A stretch of 64,000 nt of DNA, taken from the NCBI GenBank assembly GCA_033297205.1, contig MU859213.1, positions 1 to 64,000 on the forward strand. The letters run 5' to 3'. Made by a program: the position numbers and the translations under genes. Positions 9,595 through 21,297 of this stretch are shown piece after piece. Positions within the stretch are counted from its first letter, which is position 1; each line of letters opens with the position of its first letter. Under the pieces are notes generated by a model. The model made no database searches. It was not told the DNA's origin and was given only the letters and a program-made list of their open reading frames with translations. This DNA comes from Pseudoneurospora amorphoporcata (lineage: Eukaryota > Ascomycota > Sordariomycetes > Sordariales > Sordariaceae).

Positions 9595-10746
9595 GCGCCG
9601 GCGTGGGAATGGTGGGATGTGCCCGATGGACAGGTGCAGTGGGTGTGGAATGCGATGTCAAGGAACAGACACACGTTGGAGGGTCGTAGGAACCACTGGA
9701 CGAACAGTCGCAGTGCTCCGGTTGCGCTCAGCTGCCCCTGTCAACTCCGCGCGTCAGTTACAGCGATAAGAGCCAGATAAGCGATAAGATATCCAATTCA
9801 GGAACACATATCCTACCCTAACCCGCAAACAAAGGGAGAGCTCTTGATGGGAGTCTGTATCCAGGTCCGAACAGTTACCCGTTCTCTTGATGCTTTGTTG
9901 CCGAACATCTGTCGTATTTGATAACTTGAAGTTTGTTATCCTTTCAGCCCCAAGTAGCCGTGTTTCCAATTATTTCAAGATGTAAGTTGTTATCCTTTCA
10001 CCCCCAAGTAGCGATGTTTCCAATTTTATTCAAGATGTGGTCTGATTGTCCGTGTGGTAGCCCTGTAACTTTGTAACATGTATTCCGTGACAGCCCCGCT
10101 CCAAACAATGGTTTCCTTTCATTAACCACCACGCCAACATGTTTTTGGCTCCTTGGAGCCTTTGGAAACAATAACTGATACCAATTATATCTCTTCTGGA
10201 CTTTTACCAGACAAGTTCTTCAGTCAGTTGCTGTAGATGTGGTGCCGTCAATGGACAACGTGAAGAGACAGACGAAGGGCCGAACAATAAGTACCGCCCG
10301 GACAAGTTTCGTAACGCATTACATACCATTCATGTTTTCATTACAATTGTCCTCCCACGAACTTCCTCCTCACAAGTCACCAATCACCACACAGTCCACC
10401 ATGAACATGACAGGCCTACAGTGTCTGCCTGTGTTTCCTTGAGTTTCTCCAGCCATCGGCATGGATATCCAAGAAAAAAAAGAAGACGATGGAATACGTG
10501 AAACCGATGCCTTGAAGGACGGGATCATGACGAACGGTGTTACACAAAACAGAAGAAAGGGGCGCTGTGTTGCAGTGATATCATTTGCGTTGAGGGTATA
10601 ATAATAACTTGATGCACTAGGAGTAAACTCGGAATTCCAAGCGACACCCTTTCCTGCGCATCACCCGGACGACCGGCTCACACACAAGACACGGACACCG
10701 TTATCCAACCGGCCCAACCGGCCAGCGGCAACCAACCATCCATCAA
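9595..10746. other. Intergenic stretch
   Basis: It contains the RNase H1 promoter side, the tandem duplication listed separately at 9930-10038, and the 3' flank of the IDO gene. No gene is recognised. Confidence 0.5.
9930..10038 (+). repeat. Tandem duplication of about 54 bp
   Basis: The segment from AGTTTGTTATCCTTTCA to TTCAAGATGT is followed at once by a second copy differing at a few positions. It lies upstream of RNase H1 and has no coding content. Confidence 0.85.
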
Positions 10747-12276
10747 TCAATAGTAGCAAATACCACCAACATCGTCATCCATAGTCCACGATCCAGCCAA
10801 ACCAGGAACCACCGCCTCCTCAGCCTGCGACGCGACCTGCAGACCAGCGCCCTCCTCCGGCTTTCCAGCAAAGAAGTCGCCCTGACCTTCAATGCGGATC
10901 ACACGGCTCATAAACCTGTGAGTCCACGCCTCCACGGCCGGCTCTCCCGTCTCGTCGCGGGCCTGCTTAAGGAAAGAAATGAGCGCCGTTCCACCGGTGC
11001 CCTTGAGGTTATCCTTCTTTCCGCTTCCATCGGCCCTGCTGGTGGTATCCAAGGCAATTCCGGGAGGCTGGCGGGAGGCAGTCGCCAAGTTGAGCCTACG
11101 ACGGACAGCCTCGGGACTGCGGCTGCGGCTGCGCGCGCGCACTTCCCTGCTGGGCAGGACAATGTAGCGCGTCACAATGGCAATGTGCTTGTCGCGAAGA
11201 GCGCGCAGCATGGCCAAGCAGGCGTCGTAGGCGATGCACAGCGGGCGGTCGACGTCGCGCTTGTCCTCGACAAACTCGCGGATGTTGGTCACCGACTGCA
11301 CATGTTCGAGGAAGCGGGCGTGAGGACCGGGCATGTACTTGCGCATCTCCAACAGGAAATTGTGCTTGGGGGGCGGGGCATGGCCCTCGTCTTGGTCTTG
11401 GGGCCGGCCACGCTTTTCACCGGTGGGGCGGTGTTGGATGCCCAAGACGATGTCGAAGAACTGGATCAGACTGCTCTGGGCATTGCTGCCGCCCGAGTAC
11501 TGGCGGTACTCGTCCTTTCCGGACCCGTCCTCGTAGATGACACCGTGGGGTAACCCGGCTTCGGCCATGTTTTTGGATCCGGCTAGAAAGGGGCGAATGC
11601 GGTCATAGAAGATTTTGGGGTCGCAACTCTCGTGCATGCGCACCAAGAGGGTGGTGAGATCGTCCAGACGTTCGGCAAACGTGTGCAGACAGCGAGTGAC
11701 GGTGGCGGCATCACCCTCGCGAGCTGCGGCAATGGCGGTCAGCATGAGAGGGATGATGGGCGCACCACGGGCCTCCATGGCGACCGAGACCAGGTAGAAC
11801 CATGACTCGTCGATGGCGCCGGTGAAGGTGCTGAGGGTGGCGAGGTTCTCGAGGTTGTCGATGTCCTCGTCCATGAAGAGAGGCTTGAAGTTCCAAAGAC
11901 AGACGGCTGCATAGGTGGCGACGGGCGGCACCTCAAGATGTGCCGAGATCTTGAGCAGGGGGACTGCGAGGGACGGAGGCAGACGGTCACTGGGGCTATC
12001 ACCGCTCCAGATGTAGCCGTGGGCCATGAAGGTCAGCAGCGAATAGGCTCTGCGCCATTCTGCGTCGTGTTCCAGACCGATGGTGTCGAGCACGGGGAGA
12101 CGATCAACGACTCCGCGAAGTCGCTTGCTGAGGATGAGAGCCTGCAGGTTGGCGGCAATGGCCTCCCACTTGTTGTAGTAGGGATCCGGGAGTCTCGTCA
12201 ACGGCAGGACGTCGGGAAGGAAGCCATGGGTTGGAGAGATTCCATAGTCGGCCAAGATGGGGATGGGAGGAAGCAT
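10747..12276 (-). CDS. ido: Indoleamine 2,3-dioxygenase
   Basis: A single exon of 509 residues starts at the first in-frame ATG, 12276. The frame is open further upstream but has no ATG there. IDO is a cytosolic heme enzyme that opens the indole ring of L-tryptophan to N-formylkynurenine, the first step to kynurenine and de novo NAD. Family hallmarks seen are GISPTHGFLPDVLPLTRLPD near the start, FMAHGYIWSGD, the WFYLVSVAMEARGAPI helix, GTGGTALISFLKQARDET and the proximal heme-ligand helix RDKHIAIVTRYIVLP. An Arg/Ser-rich insert (VRARSRSRSPEAVRRR) before the GTGGT motif is longer than in animal IDO but common in fungi. The C-terminus carries an extra 60 residues of low complexity. Function is well supported; its role in this species is inferred. 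Confidence 0.92.
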   Translation of the reverse strand: MLPPIPILADYGISPTHGFLPDVLPLTRLPDPYYNKWEAIAANLQALILSKRLRGVVDRLPVLDTIGLEHDAEWRRAYSLLTFMAHGYIWSGDSPSDRLPPSLAVPLLKISAHLEVPPVATYAAVCLWNFKPLFMDEDIDNLENLATLSTFTGAIDESWFYLVSVAMEARGAPIIPLMLTAIAAAREGDAATVTRCLHTFAERLDDLTTLLVRMHESCDPKIFYDRIRPFLAGSKNMAEAGLPHGVIYEDGSGKDEYRQYSGGSNAQSSLIQFFDIVLGIQHRPTGEKRGRPQDQDEGHAPPPKHNFLLEMRKYMPGPHARFLEHVQSVTNIREFVEDKRDVDRPLCIAYDACLAMLRALRDKHIAIVTRYIVLPSREVRARSRSRSPEAVRRRLNLATASRQPPGIALDTTSRADGSGKKDNLKGTGGTALISFLKQARDETGEPAVEAWTHRFMSRVIRIEGQGDFFAGKPEEGAGLQVASQAEEAVVPGLAGSWTMDDDVGGICYY

Positions 12277-13695
12277 GACGTGATTGTTGTGGTGGTGGTG
12301 ATGGTAAACAAAGAGTCTGTTGCTGCGGTGATACTCTAGGGGTGGTGATGATGGTTCTTGTGACGGAACTAAAAAGACCTGACGCAAGGAGTATACAGAA
12401 TGTTCTCTGTAATACTCCTCAGCCGTGCGATACTCTGGGTAGCGTGTAGCATGTACCTCGATGGTGGTGAAGGTGGTGTTGAGAAGATGACGGAAAATAA
12501 AAGTGCAAGTTTTGTTCCTTTTGTTTTGTCGGGTGAGAAGAGAGAGAAAGTGTGACGAGTGAGAAAGGCAATGAGACAGGTACCTTTTTGGTGTGTAACG
12601 TATGTAAGAGGTACTTGTACAGAGTCGAAAATGTCATAAGACAAAAAGAGATGCAAGTTGAAAAATTCGCCCCTTCCTCATGGCGCCAGCCAAGCCAATG
12701 ACTAACAGTTTCTGGACTCTTCCCAGCCGATCGGGGGCTTTGATCAGACGTAGGTGGAGCCGGGGGTTGGCCGGTGGGATGATGAAGAACGGGCAAGAAC
12801 GGGGGACATTGGGAAATATCTCGCACACACTCAGAGTTGGCATTGTGAAAAGGTCCGACTGCGGAAGAGAACATGCGAGACTTGTCAGATATTCGGCTAT
12901 GCACGGAGGATTGATGCGACGATGCCAGGCCGAGTTCAGTCCCGTCTTGGATCAATGTTGGTCCGTGAACAGCCTTGTCTAGTGTTCAGACACTTGTTTC
13001 GAGTGCTCGTTTCAATGGTCAAGGCGTTGAAACAACCCAAGAGCATGGGGTTACGATACAAGAAAACAATCATGGGTGCGTTGGTAAGGCGGCCAATTGA
13101 TCAAGCGATTCATGGATAGCACGATTGCCGCATGTCGCCAACAATGGTTGAGCAATTCGTGGTCATGAAAGAAGCCAAAATAAGACCAATGGCCATTGTG
13201 TTTCATGTCATTGACCTCGACGATGATGATGAAGGAGGAAGGCGGGGCAAATACATAAAAGTGGACGGGCGAGTCTTCAAGGTCCCCAATTGATCAATTC
13301 GATGGAAAGCACTGACAATTTTTCTCCACGTGCGAGGGAGGTACATGTACACAGGTACCCTACGCAGTGACCCCGGCGGCAACGAGGAGTTCTTGGGCGG
13401 GGAGCTCCTTTGAAGTGGTCCAAGCTCCTTCTTGGTGTTCGATGATGGCAGACGCGAGCTCGTCATGCCGCCAAGAACAAAGATGCCCGCCCAGACTTGG
13501 CCAGCCAACAACGCCTGACGAACCACGTCCACACAGCACCTCCAACACCAACACCAACAAGAAACAACACCTCAACCACCAAAGAGCGGGACATCCTCGA
13601 GTCTCAATCACGGCCACGTCCACACACACACACACATACACACAGAGATATCAAAATGCGACGATAGCGACATCATTGGTCATTTGGCAGACAAG
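12277..13695. other. Divergent promoter region between ido and vps23
   Basis: No gene is recognised. The 5' flank of ido carries TGG/GTG microsatellites. A CA-repeat at about 13622-13642 sits roughly 60 bases upstream of the vps23 start. Confidence 0.6.
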
Positions 13696-15638
13696 ATGGT
13701 CGTCCAACAGCATGTGCTCAACTGGCTGTATAGCGTGTTGACCAGTGTATGTTTACTTTTTCGATAATATCGTCTCCTCTTGGGAAGCCAACAACAAACA
13801 CCATTGACTGACACGTCCATCTCGCAGGAATATCACGACGTCAACCGCACATACAACGACGTAGCCCAAGTGCTCTCCCACTACCCATCGCTCTCTCCAC
13901 GAACCGATGTTCACAGTACGCTCGCTCCCCTGTGTCGACACCACTATTCTATTCCGACCATTATCTGACTGACCACTCCACAGCCTTCCCCAACGGCGCA
14001 TCTGCCCTCCTCGTCCACCTCTCGGGAACCCTCCCCGTCGTCTTTCGCGGCACCACATACCGATTCCCCATCTCAGTATGGGTCCCCCACGCCTATCCGA
14101 AGGAGGCCCCCTTGGTCTACGTGACCCCGACCGAGCACATCATGGTCCGCCCAGGCCAACACGTCGACCCCCAGGGTCAGGTCTATCATCCCTATCTTGC
14201 CGCCTGGTCGACGTATTGGGATAAATCCACCATCCTCGACTTCCTGGTCATATTGCGGGACGTGTTTGCCAAAGAACCTCCCGTTATTGCTCGTCCCCCT
14301 CAGCAGCAGCAACAACCGCAGCCACCACAAGCCCCAGCAGCACCCACACCACCACCAGTGCCACCACTTCCCCAAGAACTCGCCTCGAGCTCACCGGTGT
14401 CAATAGCATCTCCGCTTCAACACGACGGGACAAGGCCTCCACCTCCACCACCGAAGCCCGGCGCCCCTGCTCATGCTGCTCCCACGCCGCACCACCAGCC
14501 ATCTTCGGCACCATCATACGCCGCCGCTCCTCTGGTGCCTCCCCATCCTCCCCATCCCGGTAGACCTACAAGTCAATACGGCCGTCTTGGACCAGCACCG
14601 GCGCCACAATCCCCCAGACCAGCTCCTTTTCGCTACCATGCTCCTCCGCCTCTACCTCCTCACCCGACACACCAGCAGCAACAGCAGCAACAGCAGCAAC
14701 AGCAGCCTCCTCAACCGCCTCATGGCGCGCCATACCAATCACCTCCTCCTCCCGGGCCCGCCGCCCTACCACACAACCAGGCAGCACCACCACAACCTCC
14801 ATTCTCCCCGATGGACCCACGAAGCATGTCCACCCTCCAACAACAACAACATGCTCCCCAGGGGCAACACTACGGCTCCCCTCCACCGCCAAACTGGCAG
14901 CAACAGCAACAACAACAACAACAACAACAGCAACACCCACCTCAAGCCATACCACAACACCACCAGTTCCCACCTCAAGCCATACCACAACCACAGCAGC
15001 CACAACCAAAACCCCCTCCGCCTCCAGACCTCCTAGACGACGACGGCCCGGCCTCTCCCCCCTCATCAGCCACCAACCCACTAACGAACCTCAACGGTGG
15101 TGGTGGTGCCGGGGCCAAAGCGCCCCCTCCCCCACCCCCTCCAAACCCCGAGAAAGACCTCCTTCTCCAGCACCTCGCCGAAACCCTCCGCATCAACCGC
15201 CACAACGCCCGCTTACAAAACGACGGCTCCCTCGCCGGCCTACAAGCCCAAAGACAAGCAATGTCCCAAGCAGCCAACACCTTGCAGTCCGAATACGCCC
15301 AGCTCTCCCACTTATCTTCCCTTCTTCAATCCAACACAGCCATTCTTCAAGAGAGTTTGCGCAAAGCCGATGCCGTCATAGAGAGTTCCAAGACGCTAAA
15401 AGAGCCGGATATCGATGAGCTGCTGGTGGCGCCGACGGTGGTGGGCAATCAGCTTTATGAGCTCGTTGCTGAGGAACGGGCCTTGGCGGACACGATATTC
15501 GTTTTGGGGAGGGCGGTTGAGAGAGGGAGGATAGCGCCGGGAGTACATGCCAAGATGGTTAGGGGGTTGGCGAGGGAGTGGTACCTCAAAAAAGCGCTGG
15601 TCAAAAAGATTGGGCATGGCATGGGACTTGCACAGTAG
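13696..15638 (+). CDS. vps23: ESCRT-I subunit Vps23 (TSG101 homologue)
   Basis: Exons are 13696-13746, 13828-13915 and 13984-15638, giving 597 residues. Splice phases join VLNWLYSVLTS, EYHDVNRTYNDVAQVLSHYP and TFPNGASALLVHL into an uninterrupted UEV domain (residues about 1-150), the catalytically dead E2-like fold that binds ubiquitin and PTAP motifs. A long proline/glutamine-rich linker follows, with two CAG/CAA-encoded polyQ runs and a locally duplicated HPPQAIPQ block. Next comes a coiled coil (LLLQHLAETLRINRHNARL onward) and the C-terminal steadiness box (LVAEERALADTIFVLGRAVE ... REWYLKKALVKKI) that docks to the ESCRT-I core. It sorts ubiquitinated cargo at the endosome. In filamentous ascomycetes ESCRT-I also feeds the alkaline pH (Pal) signalling route. 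The frame ends at TAG. Confidence 0.93.
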
Positions 15639-16188
15639 TGGTAGTCACCAAGTGAGGATGGAAATGGAAAATGGAAATGGAAAATGGGAATGGTGAGGGG
15701 AGTGGAAGGAATGGAAAGATATCCATGTAGATGAATGCATGATTATGACCTACAGCCCTCTTTGGGTATTTTCTTTGCTTCGTGTGTGATGATGCTTACT
15801 TGCCATCAACAGACTTCCATTGCTATACCGGGACACAACAAGATCGGGACCAAATGGATAACCACGACGACACACTGTCAAGTTCCCGTTTTCGTGGTTG
15901 CTTATTTGCCGTGCAGCAGATGAGACACAACAAGATGAGTCAACTATTCTTTTTCTAAGCACTATCACAACCAACCACCCCATCACATTAAACCCCTCCC
16001 TTTCTAGCCTAACATGAATACATCTCAAGGCCCAACAACAACAAAAAACAAAAAACACAAACCCAATAAACCATGATCCAACAACAAACCAACAACACCA
16101 AACCAGAAACGTCTGCCCGCTGCTCTAACAATGCCTACCATAGGCCACTATTCTACTCTATACCCGACTAACTGACTGAAACTTACAT
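15639..16188. other. Convergent intergenic stretch
   Basis: It lies between vps23 and the convergent large minus-strand gene. Only GGAAAATGGAAAT-type short repeats at about 15659-15690 stand out. Confidence 0.6.
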
Positions 16189-16425
16189 TCACAACTTGGC
16201 ATGAAAAACACTGCTCGCTTTCCCAGCTTTCCCCGTTCCAGCAACCGCCGCCGACTCGGACCCATCGCACGATAACGCCAGCATCCCATCATCCTTCGTC
16301 ATTTCTTCAAGACGAAATCTGCCTTTACCTTGCACACCATCAAAACTCTCGATTCTCCTCAAGTTCAGCACCCTCGACGGCCTCGGATGCTGCAGCCCAC
16401 CCTTGGGCGTCGCCACCACAACGTC
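16189..16425 (-). other. In-frame coding-like extension beyond an amber stop
   Basis: Directly after the TAG at 16428-16426 of the upstream gene the same frame stays open to 16189. It gives 78 residues starting DVVVATPKGGLQHPRP and continuing through VLNLRRIESFDGVQGKG and EMTKDDGMLALSCDG. Composition is that of an ordinary protein rather than a random frame. It is either a C-terminal domain lost by a nonsense mutation, or expressed after readthrough or UAG-to-UGG editing. Confidence 0.45.
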
Positions 16426-19400
16426 CTACTCGTCATGACGCAGCGACTCTGTGGTAAGAGTACTGATGCGAATGGGAACGGTGGCGGTAGTGGTCGTGGC
16501 AGGGACAGCAACATCACTATTGGCACTGCTGGTTGCGCCGGTACCGGTACCTGCCTCGACACCACCCTTCCCCAACAATGATGACGATCGACCGCTTCCT
16601 TTACCTTCCTTCAACCTCTGGCCGATGCCAAACGCAGCGGCTGCTGCCCTCTGCCCCCAGGAAATACTGGACTGCCGAGGTGGGAACCATGTGCTTCTCA
16701 CTTCCTTTCCTTTCTCCTTGGTCAGTTTGTTGCCCTTCTGCTTTTCATCACCATCCTGGCTATAGTCATCATTGCTGCTGTTTCCGCTTGCGAGACGAGG
16801 TAACACAGCCATGGTGAAGCTCTTCCTCAGCAAAGTAGACGGACCGCGGGCAGCCTCGACAACATCTCCATGGGATCTGCGGGTGGGGAGGAAACCGCGC
16901 TTTCGGCACAGGGGCATGACGCCGCCGACATGGTTCGGGGCCGTTGCGCTCTTTTTAATCTTGCTGCTGCTGCCGCCCGTGACAACTTGAGGCTGCCGGG
17001 TCGGCTGAAGAAATGGATTGTCATCGTCCAAGCCTCGAGACCATTCTGGAGCCACACTGTCCTCATCAACCGACAGAGACCCATAGCTTTTACCGTCATG
17101 GTGTGGCACCGTCCGACTGACCCTGTCCGAGTGTGGCCAGTGCTGCAAGACAGGGTGCCGAGCCATAGCCCCGGCCGACCCCGACGATCCTTCTCCGGAT
17201 CCTGATCCAGCAGCTGATGCTCGCGTGCTCGGAAACGACGTCGTAGTTGTTTCGGTGGTCGATTCATTGCGTTTGCGCTCCTCTTCCTCTGGACTACGCT
17301 GGCTCTCTTCCACCGCGACATTGAGATCGAGATCCCCGTGCGAGCCTGATACCTTCCACAACACTCCTTTAACAAAGAACGTCGACTCGCCCGTTTCCTT
17401 GTTTGTCGAGCTCAGGACAAGCGGTTGCCCCTTGGTTCCATTACTCTCTTTCAGCTTGCCTTTCCCCTTCCTCTCACCGACGTCTCCGTCTCCGCTATCC
17501 TTTCTCTTGGACATGGACATGGACACGGCATTGCTGATCTTCCGCCCCGCAGCCCGAAGCACCTTAGCATTTCTACTGCTGCGGTTGCCGTTGCCATTTC
17601 CGCTTGTGCCGAAAGACAACACCCTCATCACCCTGCTACCAGAAGAGGAACTTCCGCGACCCTTGCTGCCAAAGCCGACTTGATGTGTATTCCGTGATGA
17701 GCGATCACTACGGCTCTGAGAAGAACTGGTGGTGTCTGACGACTTCCCTTTGCTGTGCATCGACAGCGGCAGGCTCACTATGCTACCACAGCCGTTTCTA
17801 CCGTTCCTTGAGTGGCCATGGTTGCTACCACCGCCGAGCTGTTCGAAGAGGCTGATACGCTCCTTGACTGGTGAATCTTTTCCGGCCGCGAGTCTCTTCA
17901 TGCTTTGCTTCTGCTGCTTCTTGATTTTCCTACGCTGGAAGTAGCTGGTGTAGCCCAAAGACCCAATGGCAGCAGTAGGGCCCGAGGTCTTACGCCGATA
18001 CTCGCCGAGTGACGATGGCAGCGTCTTGCTCCGTTTGCGTGTGTGGATCACACTCGAGGCGGTCGAGCTAGCGGTCTCAGGAATCATGTCTGAGCTCTCC
18101 TGCTGCTGTTGTTGCTGTGAGGAACGACGAGAAGCCTTCCGGGTTGTCACAGCTACGGTGGTAGATACCATCATGGGTGCACTGGGGCTGGACTTGGCCG
18201 GAACCCCGAGGGCTAAGGTCTGCGCCCTGCGCTTTTGGATGAAGGGAAGGAACGGCGCTGACCCTGGACCGGAGGGGTTGTTGTTGTTGTTGTTATCAAA
18301 CACCTTTTGCAGATCCTTGACTCTGTTCGCTGGGGCAAGTGGTGCTGAAGCCGACGAGTCACTGGAGCGGCCTGACTTGGATTTCCTCTGGTCCAGATAG
18401 CCGTGACTGTGCGACGTGGTAAGGGGTAGAGACCCAGACGAGTTCGCCCACGGCTGTTGAAGTGTCACCATAGTTTGGGGACCCGTGGTGATTTTGACGG
18501 AGAGTGTGCGTGAAAGGAGCAAAGGGTGATGAGAGCTGGGGCGGCGTGTGGAAGTACGGCCTGATGTTCTGGTTGGGGTGTCGTTGTTCTTTCGGGTGAC
18601 GGGTCTTGGAGAGTCCCACTCAGCATCAGAAACATTGCCGTCATGCGAACCAGCAAGACGAGAAGCTGTGTTGTGAAGCTGCGTTTGCTTTAGTCTCGAT
18701 GAGGCGCTGCTGTCGACTCCATGGACAGGATGGCTCGTTGCCTGTTCCAGACGAGGATACGTCTGAGCAAAGACCTCTGAAGAACGAAGGTTTCTGACCC
18801 TCGTTGGTGTAATGGGATCCTTTGATCGTCGGCTAGGTGTGACCGGTGGCGGGACTTTAGTGGCTGTCGATAGACCTTGGTTGAGTGATGGACGTAACGG
18901 CCGGTGGGCAGAACTTGGCGTCTCTGGTCGGAGATGGGGAAGAGATGAGCGCTCAAAAGACATTCGAAGGGCAGCAACACTCTTCCTTCTTTCTCTATCT
19001 GGCCTGACGCCTTCTGTTGCCGACTGTTGAGATGACAGAGCGGGAGCCGAGACTTGAGCAGCAACGGATCGCTGGGCCGAGAACGTGGAGGACTGGTCGG
19101 ACTTGACAATGTCCGAATCCCGTCTCTTTTGCTCGCCCTGCGAAGGGACACGAGCCACCGCACGGGTGACTATTGGGGTGACAAGTGGGCTATCAAAAGG
19201 CCGAGGCACTACAACCGTTAGCCTTGATCCCGAAGGAGGCATCATGCAAGAGTTCATGGGGCGGTAGCATACCGGTACTTCCAGATTCGAAGAGCTTTCG
19301 TCTCTCGGCGACCCCACTCGGATCCCATTGTTTAGGTTCGCTGGCAGTGGGAAACTTGTCACCAGAAGCCACTCCCTGGGAACGAACTCGTCTCTGGGCC

Positions 19401-19870
19401 TGAGAGGATGTGGTTAGGGCGATGTGTGCCGCACGCCGCAGCTGGGGCTCATCTGGTGTTGGTGTTGGGACCCTGGGTGGCTTTTGGGCCTTTTCTGGAG
19501 ATGGAAGCCGCAAAGTTCCGGCGTCAGTATTGCCCATGACATCCAGTATCTTAAACTTGGACACCAGAGAGGCGAGTCTTGGGGAGGTGTGGCTGGGCGC
19601 TGTTCGGAAGGTGGAGGGGGTTGCAGCTCTGTGCATGATGGTGTTGAGGCTCTCCCTGTTGTCTCGATTGGTACCGTTGGGAGTTCTGCCTGATGAGTTA
19701 CTTGGGGACAAGCTGTTGTCACTTTGGCCGCCGCTCGAGTTACTCTTCCTCGTCAAGCGGAGAGGAGCTGGCTTGAGCTGTGCGTCGGTGAAGTCTGTCC
19801 GGCCCGGTGACCGTGGTGCCTCGACAGGACCCGCCGAGGTGGGAGAAAGCTCTGGACTTGAGTTGGGCAT
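16426..19870 (-). CDS. Large Ser/Arg-rich, mostly disordered protein of unknown function
   Basis: Exons are 19870-19273 and 19208-16426, giving 1126 residues to a TAG. The intron is short (64 nt, donor GTATGC, acceptor TAG); the phases join LFESGST to VPRPFDSPLVTP. The sequence is dominated by Ser, Thr, Pro, Arg, Lys and Gly, with many RRxS and SP/TP sites that look like kinase or cyclin-type phosphorylation targets, a polyQ run (RRSSQQQQQQESSD) and basic stretches such as YFQRRKIKKQQKQSMKRLA. I find no membrane segment, signal peptide or catalytic motif. Intrinsically disordered scaffold or signalling proteins have this character, but I cannot name it. The start at 19870 is the first ATG of the frame. 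The same frame continues for 78 codons after the stop. Confidence 0.75.
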
Positions 19871-20923
19871 TGTTGGAACATAAGGGAATGGTGTGATTGC
19901 AGACTTGAGTTGTCACGGATAACGGGATGTGACGCGACTTGTTGCCTCGATGGAGGGATGAGGTCCAGTGGATGGAAGCGGAGAGAAATGCCCTGGATCA
20001 TGGTCTCGTTCGATTTCTCCCACTGCCGCGGAAAGTGCGTCTTTCCTTGTCGATTCAGATGGTGCCTTCCTCCTTCGACATCACCACTTCCAATAGGGAA
20101 AGAGCAAGACGACCCTTGACAGCTAACTCGGCACCTCCTTCCAGTTCATCGATCGAAGCGACAAGCGAACCTAATGTCTCTCGTCACCCACTCTTGCCAC
20201 CCACAGTCCGATCCTTTTTCTGTCATGGGAGGAAGTCAACACTCTACAGAGTCTACCTGCGGCGACTTTGATCACCTCTCGAGTTGCACGGACACTAAAA
20301 GCCCAACGCGCTTGGTTCCGATCTGCATTTTGCCATTCCGATTCATTCATTCAATGCTACCTACCTTACCTACTCCGTACGCCAATGCCAACTACTTACT
20401 TTGGGCAGTCTTGCACGATCCATTATTCAAAGACAACAGCCCATCCATTCTTCCCCGTCACTCCTTCTCCTTCTTCCCGGCGTCCTCCCCTTCTCAATTT
20501 TCTTGACCTTCTCATCCTTAGCCAGCGTTGGCGTCTTCTCGTCCATGAGCTCAAAGGCCTTGTCCAAGAGATCAATGTGTGCCGCGCCGTCCACAACGTA
20601 GGCCACTTCAACCTTGACCTTCTCATCCGCATTGCTCTCATCAAGCAGCTCGTCACGGATGAAGCCGGGCAAGATCTGGTATGCTGCGCTGAAGCATCTC
20701 CACGATTTGAGGATGACGACGTGCAACATCACTTCATGCGCCAGCATCACTGTGAAAGCTGCTAAGAAGCTGTTGAAGTCAGGAGTTATTGAGCAGAAGG
20801 ATATCGAGGCGGTTCTGGATGCGTGGAAGGAGGTGGGTGTGGTGGTAAAGTAGGCGACATCGGAATGCCAGTACCGACGATGGAGCGAATATCAATACAA
20901 CATGCTGACTCGAAAATCAACAA
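19871..20923. other. Promoter side of the large gene, plus two short opposed frames
   Basis: A minus-strand frame near 20490-20660 (reads VEVAYVVDGAAHIDLLDKAF) and a plus-strand frame at about 20755-20853 (reads VIEQKDIEAVLDAWKEVGVV) both have protein-like composition. Neither has a recognisable family or complete structure. They may be gene fragments. Confidence 0.3.
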
Positions 20924-20995
20924 GGTCCGCTGGCTCAATGGCAGAGCGTCTGACTACGAATCAGGAGGTTCCAGGTTCGACCCCTGGGTGGATCG
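20924..20995 (+). tRNA. tRNA-Arg (anticodon ACG)
   Basis: The 72-nt cloverleaf has acceptor GGTCCGC paired with GTGGATC (two G-U pairs). The anticodon arm TCTGA-CTACGAA-TCAGG gives ACG, which reads CGU and, after wobble inosine, CGC/CGA. The T arm is CCAGG-TTCGACC-CCTGG. There is no intron. T-rich runs follow at about 21015-21030. Confidence 0.93.
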
Positions 20996-21297
20996 AGATA
21001 TCATGATTTCCATGTTTGTTTTTTGTTTTTCTCGGCTTGTGTGGCAAGTGTGGGTATCATTCGGTCTCTGACTCAGGGTTAGGGTCATAAATTGTTAGTG
21101 CAACCGCCATCACAACTGCACTGCAACACGCCATTGATTGCCACTTGTGTCAGTCGCGATAGCGTCAAACAAACCCCGCAGCAACACCAATCAGCCCAGA
21201 AACTCATTGACGACACTCCCTTATTTCCGCCTGCGCGACCATCCGAATCCTTTCTTCTTGCGGCGGACACAGTTAGAAGCGAATCGAGGTCATCACA

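Noticed and set aside
8485..9780. Plus-strand open frame of 431 codons
   Set aside because: It is the antisense shadow of the RNase H1 gene, whose minus-strand frame has all catalytic motifs.
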